In this document: piece after piece, positions 1 through 8,460 of the stretch
How positions within the stretch are numbered: the first letter of the stretch is position 1
How the letters are laid out: the number at the start of each line of letters is the position of its first letter
NCBI GenBank assembly: GCA_016463225.1
Contig: JAEMRT010000040.1
Coordinates: forward strand, 1-39,532
DNA: 39,532 nt
Reading direction: 5' to 3'
Origin: Sphingopyxis sp.
Lineage (GTDB): Bacteria; Pseudomonadota; Alphaproteobacteria; Sphingomonadales; Sphingomonadaceae
Program-made: the position numbers and the translations under genes
The notes under the pieces: generated by a model
Databases searched by the model: none
Told to the model about the DNA's origin: nothing
What the model saw: only the letters and a program-made list of their open reading frames with translations

Positions 1-3000
1 CCGCGACCGCGGTCGAAAATCGCGGTGCCGCGTTCACAGCGGTCGCAACCGATGCCGACGGCGACGCGGTAACCTACAGCCTCTCGGGTGCCGACGCGGC
101 TTTGTTCGACATCAACGCGACGACGGGGGTCGTCACCTTCAAGAATGCGCCCGATTTCGAACGCCCCGCCGATGCGAACCGCGACAATGTCTTTGATGTC
201 GTCGTCACCGCGTCGGACGGCCGCGGCCAGACGACGCAGGCAGTGGCTATCACGCTCACGAATGCCGTCAACGTCGATGGCACGGTCGGTGACGACAGCC
301 TGACCGGTACCGCCGCTGTCGAGGAATTCTCCGGCGACGCGGGGAACGATCGCATCGAAACCGGTGGCGGCTCGGACACCGTCGCCACGGGCGCAGGCAA
401 CGACACGCTCGTCTACAGCGGCGATCCGTTCGAGGGAACAGACGTGTCGGCCGCCGGCCGTCAGGTCGTGCAGAATGAGGATTTCGTTTCTGACTTTTCG
501 ATTGCGAACGACAAGTTCGAATTCGACGCGCGCGATTTCGGTGTCGTCGGTGACCTTCGCTTCCATGCGCTCGATGGAAATGCGGCCGGGGCGGCTATCC
601 CGGCGGGTGCGAACGTCATCGTCCTGCTCAACAGCGACAACGACGCTAATCCGGCGACGCCCTTCAATGCAGGTGCGGCAGCCAACCAGGTTGCGAACCT
701 CGTCACGACCGATGGCGCCGGCTTCTTCGTCTACTTCAACAGCGCGCTGGGCGTGAACCGGGTCGTCTTCTCCTCCAATCTCAATGATCCTGCAGCCGAT
801 CTCCGCGTCGTCGCGCGCTTTACCGATCTGACGGGGCAGGCCGCCATAGACGCGCTTAAAACCTTCGACGCGAAGAGTTTCGCGTTTCGCGGAGAGGTGC
901 TGACGGGGACGGCTGCCGCCGACACGCTGTCGGGGTTCGGCGGCGATGACCGCATCGAGGGTCTGGGCGGTCTCGACACGATCCGGACCGGGGGCGGGAA
1001 GGATAGCCTGGTCTATGCCGGCGATCCGTTTGACGGCGTCGATGTCTCCGCCGCCGGCCGCCAGGTCGTGCAGAATGAGGATGTCATCTCGGATTTCTCC
1101 TTCGCGAACGATCATTACGAATTCAATGCGCGTGACTACAAGGTCGCTGGCGATGTGAATTTCTTTGCGCTCGACGGCAATGCCCCCGGCGCAGCAGTTC
1201 CGGCCGGCGCGAACGTCATCGTGCTACTCAACGGCGACAATGACGACAATGCCGCAACGCCCTTCAATGCCGGCGCGGCAGCGAACCAGGTCGCGAGCCT
1301 TGTCTCGACCGACGGCGCGGGTTTCTTCGTCTATTTCAATAGCGTCCTCGGCGTGAACCGCCTCGTTTACTCGTCGAACCTGAATGATCCTGCGGCCGAT
1401 TTGAAGGTCATCTCGCGCCAAAGCGATCTGACCGGCGCGGACGCCATCGCGGCGCTGCGCAACTTCTCGGCGCAGAACTTCCAGTTCGTCGACATCAACA
1501 ACGCGCCGGTGATTACCTCCGCTCCCGCATTCAACGCGATTGAAAATCGTACGACGGCCTTCACTGCGACCGCGTCCGATGCCGACGGCAATCCCGTGAC
1601 CTTCAGCCTGTCAGGAGCCGATGCCGATCTGTTCAATATCGATGCCCGGACCGGCGTTGTGACCTTCAAGGCGGCGCCGGATTTCGAAGCGCCGACCGAC
1701 GGTGGCAGTAACAATGTCTATGATCTCATCGTCACAGCCAGCGATGGCCGCAATTCGACGAGCCAGGCGGTGACAGTCACGGTGACCGACGCAGCAAATG
1801 TGACCGGCACCGATGCTGCAGATTCGCTCATCGGCAGTGACGCGGTTGACGAAATCGCCGGTCTTGACGGCGATGATCGCATCGAAGGTGGCCGTGCATC
1901 CGATACCGTCTCGTCGGGCGCAGGCCGCGATACGCTCGTCTATCGGGGCGATCCCTTCGAGGGGGCCGATGTATCGGCTGCCGGCCGCCAGATTATCGGC
2001 AATGAAGACTTCGTCACCGATTTCTCGCATGCCGATGACAAGGTCGCGTTTAATGCGCGCGATTTCGGCGTCCGCGGCGATCTCATTTTTTCGGCCGTCG
2101 ATGGCGCCGTGCCGGGCGCCGCTGCTGCGCCGGGCGCCAATGTCGTGATCCTGCTCAACAGCGATAACGACGCCAATCCGGCGACGCCTTTCAACGCGGG
2201 GACTGCCGCCAATCTGGTAGCCACGCTCGTATCGACCGATGGCCCGGGCTTTTTCGTCTATCACAACAGCGCGCTCGGCGTGAACCGGCTGGTTTTCTCG
2301 AGCAACCTCAACGATCCGGCGGCTGACCTGAAGATCGTTGCTCGCTTCACCGATCTGACGGGAGCGGACGCCATCCAGGCGCTGCAGCGCTTTACGGCAG
2401 ACAATTTCGCCCTGGAAGGTGAGACGCTGACGGGAACCGGTGCGGCTGACACGCTTGCCGGCTTTGGCGGCGACGACCGGATCGAGGGCCTTGGCGGATC
2501 GGATGCAATCAGCACCGGTGGCGGCCGCGACACGCTGGTGTTCGCTGGCGATCCCTTCGATGGCGCCGACGTCTCGGCCGCCGGTCGTCAGATTGTGGGG
2601 AATGAAGACTTCGTTGCCGACTTCTCGTTCACCGCGGACCGGTACGAACTCAATGCGCGCGATTTCAAGGTCGCTGGCGACGTGAATTTCATTGCCGTCG
2701 ATGGCAGCGCTCCGGGCGCCAGCGTAGCCGCGGGAGCGAATGTGATCGTGTTGCTCAACAACGACAATGACGCAAACCCGGCGACGCCGTTCAATGCGGG
2801 GGTCGCCGCCAATCTGGTCGCAAGCCTGGTATCGAGCGATGGCGCGGGTTTCTTCGTCTATCACAACAGCGTGCTCGGCGTGAACCGGCTCGTCTATTCA
2901 GCCAATCTCAACGACCCGGCGGCTGACTTAAAAATTGTTGCCCGCCAGACCGACCTCACGGGGGCGGATGCAATCGCGGCACTGGGCAGCTTCTCGGCTC

Positions 3001-4550
3001 AGAACTTCCAGTTCGTCGATATCAACAATGCTCCGGTGATCACCTCGGCTGCCGCCTTCACTGCGAGCGAAAACCGTACGACGGCGTTTACTGCAACCGC
3101 CACCGACGCCGATGGCAATCCTTTGACCTTCAGCCTGTCGGGCGCCGATGCCGATCTGTTCAACGTCAATGCCCAGAGCGGCGTGGTGACGTTCAAGACA
3201 GCGCCGGACTTCGAGGGGCCGGTCGATGCGGGGGCGAACAACGTCTATGACGTTGTGGTGACCGCGAGCGATGGGCGCAATTCGACAAACCAGGCGGTGA
3301 CGATCACCGTAACCGATACGCCAAATGTCACCGGCACCGGCAATGCCGACGATCTGCTCGGCAGCGATCTGGTCGAGGAACTCGAGGGCCTCGAGGGCGA
3401 TGACCGGATCGAAGGTGGCCGGGCTTCGGATACGATCACCGCGGGCGCGGGGGGCGATACGCTCGTTTATCGCGGCGATCCCTTTGAGGGAGCCGATGTA
3501 TCTGCGGCGGGTCGTCAGACCATCGGAAATGAGGATTTCGTCACCGACTTTTCGCATGCCGAAGACAAGTTCGCATTCAATGCCCGCGACTATGGCATAC
3601 GCAGCGACCTGATCTTCTCGGCGGTCGACGGAGCAGCGCCGGGTGCCGCTGCGGCGCCGGGAGCGAATGTCGTCGTGCTGCTCAACAACGATAACGATGC
3701 AAATCCGGCGACGCCGTTCAACGCCGGAACTGCCGCAAATCTGGTCGCGACGCTGGTCGCGAGCGACGGTCCCGGCTTCTTTGTCTACCATAATAGCGTG
3801 CTGGGGGTGAACCGGTTGGTTTTCTCCACCAACCTCAACGATCCGGCTGCCGATCTCAAGATCGTGGCGCGGTTTACCGACCTCACCGGCGCAGACGCCA
3901 TTCAGGCATTGCAGCGCTTCTCGTCAGACAACTTCGTCCTGGAAGGTGAAACGCTGACAGGGACCGATGCGGTCGAAACCATCTCCGGCTTCGGCGGCAA
4001 CGATCGGATCGAGAGCCTTGGGGGCTCGGATGCGATCAGCACGGGGGGCGGAAGGGACACGCTTGTGTTCGCCGGCGACCCCTTTGCTGGCAGCAACGCT
4101 TCGGACCCCGGCCGTCAGGTCATCGGAAATGAGGACTTCATTTCCGACTTCGCCTTCGCGAGCGATCGCTTTGAACTCGACGCGCAGGATCATAATGTCG
4201 CAGGCAGCCTGGAATTTGCCGCGATCGATGCCAACGCACCGGGTGCGTCGGTCCCGGCCGGCACCAATTTAATTGTCCTGCTGAGCACCGACAATGACGC
4301 CAATCCGGCCACGGCCTTCAATGCCGGGGTGGCTGCGAACGTGGTCGCCGGTCTGGTCTCGACAGACGGCGCAGGCTTCTTTGTCTATCACAACAGCGGT
4401 CTTGGCGTGAACCGGCTCGTCTATTCGGCCAATCTCAACGATCCGGCCGCAGACCTGAAGGTCGTGGCGCGTTTCACCGATCTCACCGGCCAGGCGGCGA
4501 TCGATGCGCTGGCGAACTTCCAGGCCGACAACTTCTCGCTCAAGGGCGAG
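1..4550 (+). repeat. 1,527-bp tandem super-repeat inside the adhesin gene
   Basis: The ENR codons of the cadherin-like domains lie at 15, 1542 and 3069, exactly 1,527 bp (509 codons) apart. The GDPF module starts lie at 421, 1021, 1948, 2548, 3475 and 4075, alternating exactly 600 and 927 bp. Each super-unit is therefore one cadherin-like domain plus two 200-codon modules. The copies differ at many third codon positions while the protein stays nearly constant, so the duplication is old and under purifying selection. More units may lie upstream of the window. Confidence 0.93.
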
Positions 4551-5318
4551 ATCATCGTCGGCACGGGCGCGGCGGAGACCTTGACCGGGTTCGGCGGTGA
4601 CGATCTGATTTTTGGCGGTGCGGGAGCCGATACAATCGTCACGGGCGGCGGCCATGACACGGTCGCCTACGACAGGCTCTCCGTTGGATCGGCGCCCGAT
4701 GCGCTCGCGGACTTTGACGTCGGAAACGACAAATTCCGTCTGGATGCGATCGATTTCGGCGTGAGTGGCCCGCTCAAGTTCCAGAATGCGCTGGCGGCCG
4801 ACCTGGTCGACGACGGTTCGAACATCATCGTTCTGCAAGACAGCGACAATGATGGAAATGCCGCAACGCCGTTCAACGCGCGCTCGGCAGCGCAAGCGAT
4901 CGGCGCACAGGTCGACACGGCCGGTCCTGGCTTCTTCGTCTATTATAATTCCGTCCTCGATCTGAACCGTCTGGTGTTCAGCGCGGATCTGGCGGACGGC
5001 AACGCGCCGCTGACGATCCTCGGCGCGGTCACCGGAACGACGGGACAGGCGGCGATCGAGCAGCTTGTGGATTACAAGATAGACAATTTCGAATTCGCCG
5101 AACCCGAGGCACCGCTGGCTTCCGTGGCGGGCTTCTCGGTCGAGGCCGATCAATCGATCTTGTTCGCTGGGCCGACCCACTCGGCCATCCTCGTGCTGGA
5201 CGTCAATCCGGTGGGTAGTGCTCACCTGGGCGACGGCGGCGGTTTCGTGCCGAGCGGGGACCCCTGGCATCTCGTCGCCCCCGATGCGCCAGTGCCCCCC
5301 CCGATCGAAGCTCTCTGA
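1..5318 (+). CDS. Giant RTX/cadherin-like repeat adhesin, type I secretion substrate (5' truncated)
   Basis: The reading frame (codons from base 3) is open to the left edge, so the N-terminus lies outside the window and the TTG at 102 is not the true start. At least 1,772 residues are visible. Cadherin-like domains start near 3, 1500 and 3030, each with ENR and SDADG/TDADG-type motifs. They alternate with glycine/aspartate-rich RTX-like stretches (GDDRIEG, GGGRDTLV) and six copies of a module of about 200 residues beginning GDPF. A diverged seventh module (about 4560-5090) precedes a 70-residue proline-rich tail. RTX nonapeptides bind calcium and mark substrates of type I secretion, and the exporter genes follow directly. 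No catalytic domain is visible, so surface adhesion or biofilm matrix is the likely role (inference). There are no cysteines in the parts inspected. Confidence 0.88.
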   Translation, partial: ATAVENRGAAFTAVATDADGDAVTYSLSGADAALFDINATTGVVTFKNAPDFERPADANRDNVFDVVVTASDGRGQTTQAVAITLTNAVNVDGTVGDDSLTGTAAVEEFSGDAGNDRIETGGGSDTVATGAGNDTLVYSGDPFEGTDVSAAGRQVVQNEDFVSDFSIANDKFEFDARDFGVVGDLRFHALDGNAAGAAIPAGANVIVLLNSDNDANPATPFNAGAAANQVANLVTTDGAGFFVYFNSALGVNRVVFSSNLNDPAADLRVVARFTDLTGQAAIDALKTFDAKSFAFRGEVLTGTAAADTLSGFGGDDRIEGLGGLDTIRTGGGKDSLVYAGDPFDGVDVSAAGRQVVQNEDVISDFSFANDHYEFNARDYKVAGDVNFFALDGNAPGAAVPAGANVIVLLNGDNDDNAATPFNAGAAANQVASLVSTDGAGFFVYFNSVLGVNRLVYSSNLNDPAADLKVISRQSDLTGADAIAALRNFSAQNFQFVDINNAPVITSAPAFNAIENRTTAFTATASDADGNPVTFSLSGADADLFNIDARTGVVTFKAAPDFEAPTDGGSNNVYDLIVTASDGRNSTSQAVTVTVTDAANVTGTDAADSLIGSDAVDEIAGLDGDDRIEGGRASDTVSSGAGRDTLVYRGDPFEGADVSAAGRQIIGNEDFVTDFSHADDKVAFNARDFGVRGDLIFSAVDGAVPGAAAAPGANVVILLNSDNDANPATPFNAGTAANLVATLVSTDGPGFFVYHNSALGVNRLVFSSNLNDPAADLKIVARFTDLTGADAIQALQRFTADNFALEGETLTGTGAADTLAGFGGDDRIEGLGGSDAISTGGGRDTLVFAGDPFDGADVSAAGRQIVGNEDFVADFSFTADRYELNARDFKVAGDVNFIAVDGSAPGASVAAGANVIVLLNNDNDANPATPFNAGVAANLVASLVSSDGAGFFVYHNSVLGVNRLVYSANLNDPAADLKIVARQTDLTGADAIAALGSFSAQNFQFVDINNAPVITSAAAFTASENRTTAFTATATDADGNPLTFSLSGADADLFNVNAQSGVVTFKTAPDFEGPVDAGANNVYDVVVTASDGRNSTNQAVTITVTDTPNVTGTGNADDLLGSDLVEELEGLEGDDRIEGGRASDTITAGAGGDTLVYRGDPFEGADVSAAGRQTIGNEDFVTDFSHAEDKFAFNARDYGIRSDLIFSAVDGAAPGAAAAPGANVVVLLNNDNDANPATPFNAGTAANLVATLVASDGPGFFVYHNSVLGVNRLVFSTNLNDPAADLKIVARFTDLTGADAIQALQRFSSDNFVLEGETLTGTDAVETISGFGGNDRIESLGGSDAISTGGGRDTLVFAGDPFAGSNASDPGRQVIGNEDFISDFAFASDRFELDAQDHNVAGSLEFAAIDANAPGASVPAGTNLIVLLSTDNDANPATAFNAGVAANVVAGLVSTDGAGFFVYHNSGLGVNRLVYSANLNDPAADLKVVARFTDLTGQAAIDALANFQADNFSLKGEIIVGTGAAETLTGFGGDDLIFGGAGADTIVTGGGHDTVAYDRLSVGSAPDALADFDVGNDKFRLDAIDFGVSGPLKFQNALAADLVDDGSNIIVLQDSDNDGNAATPFNARSAAQAIGAQVDTAGPGFFVYYNSVLDLNRLVFSADLADGNAPLTILGAVTGTTGQAAIEQLVDYKIDNFEFAEPEAPLASVAGFSVEADQSILFAGPTHSAILVLDVNPVGSAHLGDGGGFVPSGDPWHLVAPDAPVPPPIEAL

Positions 5319-5336
5319 CAAGCTCCGTCCGGTAGT

Positions 5337-5367
5337 GGCCCGTCGAACCGTTCCGGTTCGGCGGGCC
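5337..5367 (+). terminator. Hairpin between adhesin and exporter genes (attenuator candidate)
   Basis: The arms 5337-5349 and 5355-5367 form a 13-bp stem with one G-U pair and a 5-nt loop, 18 nt after the adhesin stop. It is followed by only a weak T stretch (CCCGTTTTC). Its position, between a type I secretion substrate and its exporter, fits a partial terminator that lowers exporter expression relative to substrate. This is known for the E. coli hlyA-hlyB junction; here it is inferred. Confidence 0.6.
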
Positions 5368-5388
5368 CTATCCCGTTTTCAAGATAGG
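5367..5388 (+). promoter_or_regulatory. Second hairpin overlapping the exporter ribosome binding site
   Basis: CCTATC (5367-5372) and GATAGG (5383-5388) are perfectly complementary across a 10-nt loop. The right arm contains the AGG of the Shine-Dalgarno sequence (ATAGGAA) for the ABC gene starting at 5396. The left arm touches the last base of the preceding hairpin. The pairing could mask the ribosome site; the short stem makes this tentative. Confidence 0.4.
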
Positions 5389-5395
5389 AATTCTC

Positions 5396-7156
5396 ATGGA
5401 TCGGATCGGCGCACCGGGTCGTTGGTTGCTAGAAATCCGGCAGATCCTGCCGCAGCATTTCAGGGTTATGCTTGCTTTCAGCTTCGCGATTAACATTCTG
5501 ATGCTCGTCAGCCCTCTCTATATGCTCCAGGTTTACGACCGGGTGCTTTCGTCGGGCTCGGTCGATACCTTGTTGTGGCTCACGCTCATCTCGATCTTTC
5601 TGCTCGCTATCTACGCTGCGGCGGAAACGGGGCGCCGCCGGGTGGCCAGCCTGACCGCGCAGGCACTCGAAGCGCGCTTTGCGCCCCAGATGTTCCGCCG
5701 CTTCGAGCAGGGGCTCGATCCGCGGCCCGAACTTGTCGCCGACGTTCAACGCGTCGCAAAATTGACCGCTGTTTTCCAGAACGGCGCGGTTCTGGCCTTC
5801 CTCGACCTGCCTTTCACGCCGCTCTTCGTCGCCGTGCTTTTTCTTCTTCATCCCATTTTGGGATTGGTGGGACTTGCCGGTGCGGCCTTGGTGCTGGCAC
5901 TGGCTGTCAAAGCGGAGCGGCGAACACGCCTGGCAGCGCAGGCCGCGGCTGAAAGTAACGGACGGGCTTTCGAGTTCATAAGCGGACTCGTCCGGCAGCA
6001 TTCGGCGATGGTTGCAATGGGCATGGTCATTCGCGCTTTCGACCGATGGTCTTCGCTCCGGGAAGATGCCGAAGCCAAGCAATCGGCAACAGCCGATGCA
6101 GAGGGCACCTATTCGGGCATTTCCAAATCGGCGCGCCAGATTTTCCAGGCGCTCGTTCTGGCAACCGGTGCCGCTCTCGTCCTCGCCAACCAGATTTCTC
6201 CAGGATCAATCGTCGCCTCGTCGATCCTCGTGGGGCGCGCCATGGCGCCGCTCGATCAGATGGCGGGCGGGTGGCGCCAACTCGTGCAGGCCGCAGCGGC
6301 ATGGGCAAGCTCGAAGGAGCGGCTTGCAGGGCCGCCCGTCGGCGTGGAATTCCTGCCGCTCCCCCGTCCGAATGCAACCCTGTCGATCAATCGGCTCGCA
6401 GTTGGTTTCGCGGGCACGGCCGAGCTCGTCGTTCAGCCGTTCAGCAGGCTCGCGGTCGGCGTTGCCGGCGCGAGCGAACCCTTGATCCGTCCGTTCAGTT
6501 ACAAGATCGGGCCAGGAACATTGATCGCGCTGATTGGCGCGAACGGGTCGGGCAAGACGAGCCTGTTGCAGACAATCGCGGGTGCCCGGCCTCCGGCGGG
6601 CGGCACGATATCGCTTGGCGGCAGAAATCTGCACGATTGGCCGAGCTCCGATCGCGGTCCTTATGTGGGGTACATGCCGCAAGACGTCGAATTGATGCAG
6701 GCGAGTGTTGCCGACAATATCGCGCGTCTCGGTCCGGCTGACCCCGATGAAATCATGGCAGCTGCAGCGCTCGCGGGAGCGCATGAGATGATCTTGGCGC
6801 TGGCCGGGGGCTATGACACGATCATCGGGCCAGGCGGGTACCGTCTTTCATCCGGGCAGGCCCAAATGATCGGGCTCGCGCGTGCGATGTTTCGCAAGCC
6901 CGCGCTGATGCTTCTCGACGAACCGACGGCCAATCTCGACCCTGTCAGCGCATCGACCGCGCTCTCGGCGTTTCGCGGAGCTTCGCAAGAGGGCGCCATT
7001 GTGATCGCAGCAACGCATGACCCGCGGGTAATCGCGTGCTGCGACGTTGTTTTGACGGTCGATCAAGGAGCCGTGCAAGCGGCGGATGCCAATGAGTATC
7101 TCGCTGGGCAGGAGCGGCGGCGGACCCTCATTACCAGGAAAGAGGTGACAAAATGA
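5396..7156 (+). CDS. Type I secretion ABC transporter/permease (PrtD/HlyB-like)
   Basis: A 586-residue half-transporter fused to its ATPase. It would form the inner-membrane motor that exports the adhesin encoded upstream. The N-terminal half has hydrophobic membrane segments (about 20-50, 55-75, 125-170, 250-290). The ATPase half has a Walker A motif GANGSGKT (381-388), a signature loop read as LSSGQ rather than the common LSGGQ, and Walker B LMLLDEP followed by the H-loop region ATHD. No C39 peptidase domain is present, as usual for the PrtD type. An 18-residue segment is tandemly duplicated just before Walker A (residues 333-350 and 351-368). The ATG at 5396 has ATAGGAA 7 nt upstream. The stop overlaps the next start as ATGA. 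Confidence 0.93.
   Translation: MDRIGAPGRWLLEIRQILPQHFRVMLAFSFAINILMLVSPLYMLQVYDRVLSSGSVDTLLWLTLISIFLLAIYAAAETGRRRVASLTAQALEARFAPQMFRRFEQGLDPRPELVADVQRVAKLTAVFQNGAVLAFLDLPFTPLFVAVLFLLHPILGLVGLAGAALVLALAVKAERRTRLAAQAAAESNGRAFEFISGLVRQHSAMVAMGMVIRAFDRWSSLREDAEAKQSATADAEGTYSGISKSARQIFQALVLATGAALVLANQISPGSIVASSILVGRAMAPLDQMAGGWRQLVQAAAAWASSKERLAGPPVGVEFLPLPRPNATLSINRLAVGFAGTAELVVQPFSRLAVGVAGASEPLIRPFSYKIGPGTLIALIGANGSGKTSLLQTIAGARPPAGGTISLGGRNLHDWPSSDRGPYVGYMPQDVELMQASVADNIARLGPADPDEIMAAAALAGAHEMILALAGGYDTIIGPGGYRLSSGQAQMIGLARAMFRKPALMLLDEPTANLDPVSASTALSAFRGASQEGAIVIAATHDPRVIACCDVVLTVDQGAVQAADANEYLAGQERRRTLITRKEVTK
6392..6499 (+). repeat. Tandem 54-bp duplication in the exporter ATPase linker
   Basis: Bases 6392-6445 and 6446-6499 encode two related 18-residue segments, each starting RLAVG and ending PFS. 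They lie between the membrane domain and the Walker A motif. Most codons differ at the DNA level, so the duplication is not recent and the reading frame has been kept. Confidence 0.8.
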
Positions 7157-8460
7157 CACCGAGGTTGTTGAGCTTCGCGCTTGGTGATCGCCGGGCCGCA
7201 AAGATGGCGGGTATCTGCCTTTTTGGCTTAGGCGGTTTTTTGCTGTGGGCAGGACTTGTACCGCTCCAACAAGGCGTTTCGGCGAGCGGCGTCGTCGTCG
7301 TCCAGGACAAGAAACAGATCGTCCAGCATCTTGAAGGCGGCATCATCGAGCATATCGCCGTCAAGGAAGGGCAATATGTCCGGAAAGGTGCGATCCTCAT
7401 GCGGCTTCGCGAAACCGCTTCGCATTCGGAGCGCGATAAGGTGGTCAAACAGGTGGCGGCTCTAAGCGCGCGGGTCCAGCGCCTGATTGCGCTGCAGGAC
7501 AGGGCCAACAGGCCTGATTTCAGCAGTCTCGAAGCGTTGGGGCTCGCTGCAAGCGACCGGCAGGATATCATCGCTCGCGAGACCAAGCTGTTCGATCAAC
7601 AGCGCCAGAGCATCGCTGCGGATCTCGCTGTCCTCGACGTGCGTCGCCGCGCGGCCGTCGATATGAGTTCGGCCCGCGGGGGGCAGGCCGTTATCGCGCG
7701 GCGATCACTCGACGCCAGCCGCGACGAGCTTGACGTCGTTGGCCGCATGGCCGGGGAGCAGTTGGCAAGGCGCGATCAGGTTACGGCTCTCCAGCGCAAC
7801 GTCGCTGGCTCCGAAGGCGAAATGGCCCGCCTCATGAGCGAAAGCCGGGAAGCGCAGTCGCAGGCAGGCGATCTTGCCGCCCAGGGGACGCAGCTCCGCG
7901 CCCAGTTCGACCGCCAGATCGCAACCGACCTCGTCGAAGCGCGCAATGAATTGCGAGCCGCGGAAGAGTTTCTGAACGCAGCGCAGGATGTCGTCGACCG
8001 CGGCGTGATACTCGCACCGGTATCGGGTGCGGTGTTGAACCTTGCCTTCAACACACGAAACGGCGTTGTTAGGCCAGGCGAGCCGATCATGGAAATCGTC
8101 CCCAGCGAAGAGAGCGTCACCGCCTCGGTGCATGTCAGGCCGACCGACCGGGCGGCGATCCGCGAGGGACAGGAAGTTCGCACGCAGGTGCTCGCCTATC
8201 GCAGCTGGTTGCAGCCGCAGCTCAAGGGGCGTGTGGTCAGCGTCAGCGCCGATCTGAAAACCGATCCGGCCAGCAACCAGTCCTATTACGAAGCGATCGT
8301 CAAGGTGGCGGGTTCCAAGGCACGGCCCGCCGACGGTCCCGGCATCGTTCCCGGCATGCCGGTTCAGGTCTTCATCTACTCGGGCGCGCGGCGAACGACC
8401 CTCGACTACCTGCTCGAGCCTGTGTTCGCGTCGCTGTTCCGGGGGCTTCGCTCCACATGA
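7153..8460 (+). CDS. HlyD-family membrane fusion protein of the type I secretion system
   Basis: A 435-residue periplasmic adaptor that would bridge the ABC exporter and the TolC-like channel. A short cytoplasmic N-terminus is followed by one membrane segment (about 19-38). Next come a lipoyl-like half-motif (GGIIEHIAVKEGQYVRKG, about 63-80), a long charged coiled-coil region (about 95-270) and the returning lipoyl/beta-barrel part (ILAPVSGAV onward). Length and order match PrtE/HlyD proteins. It starts within the stop of the ABC gene (ATGA) and its own stop overlaps the next start the same way, so the three export genes are translationally coupled. Confidence 0.93.
   Translation: MTPRLLSFALGDRRAAKMAGICLFGLGGFLLWAGLVPLQQGVSASGVVVVQDKKQIVQHLEGGIIEHIAVKEGQYVRKGAILMRLRETASHSERDKVVKQVAALSARVQRLIALQDRANRPDFSSLEALGLAASDRQDIIARETKLFDQQRQSIAADLAVLDVRRRAAVDMSSARGGQAVIARRSLDASRDELDVVGRMAGEQLARRDQVTALQRNVAGSEGEMARLMSESREAQSQAGDLAAQGTQLRAQFDRQIATDLVEARNELRAAEEFLNAAQDVVDRGVILAPVSGAVLNLAFNTRNGVVRPGEPIMEIVPSEESVTASVHVRPTDRAAIREGQEVRTQVLAYRSWLQPQLKGRVVSVSADLKTDPASNQSYYEAIVKVAGSKARPADGPGIVPGMPVQVFIYSGARRTTLDYLLEPVFASLFRGLRST

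Noticed and set aside
1611..2864. Long minus-strand frames opposite the adhesin repeats
   Set aside because: They are shadows caused by the repeated codon pattern of the adhesin; composition is not protein-like.
1..4550. Regular repeats as a CRISPR array
   Set aside because: The period is hundreds of bases, in frame and protein coding; there are no short palindromic repeats with unique spacers.
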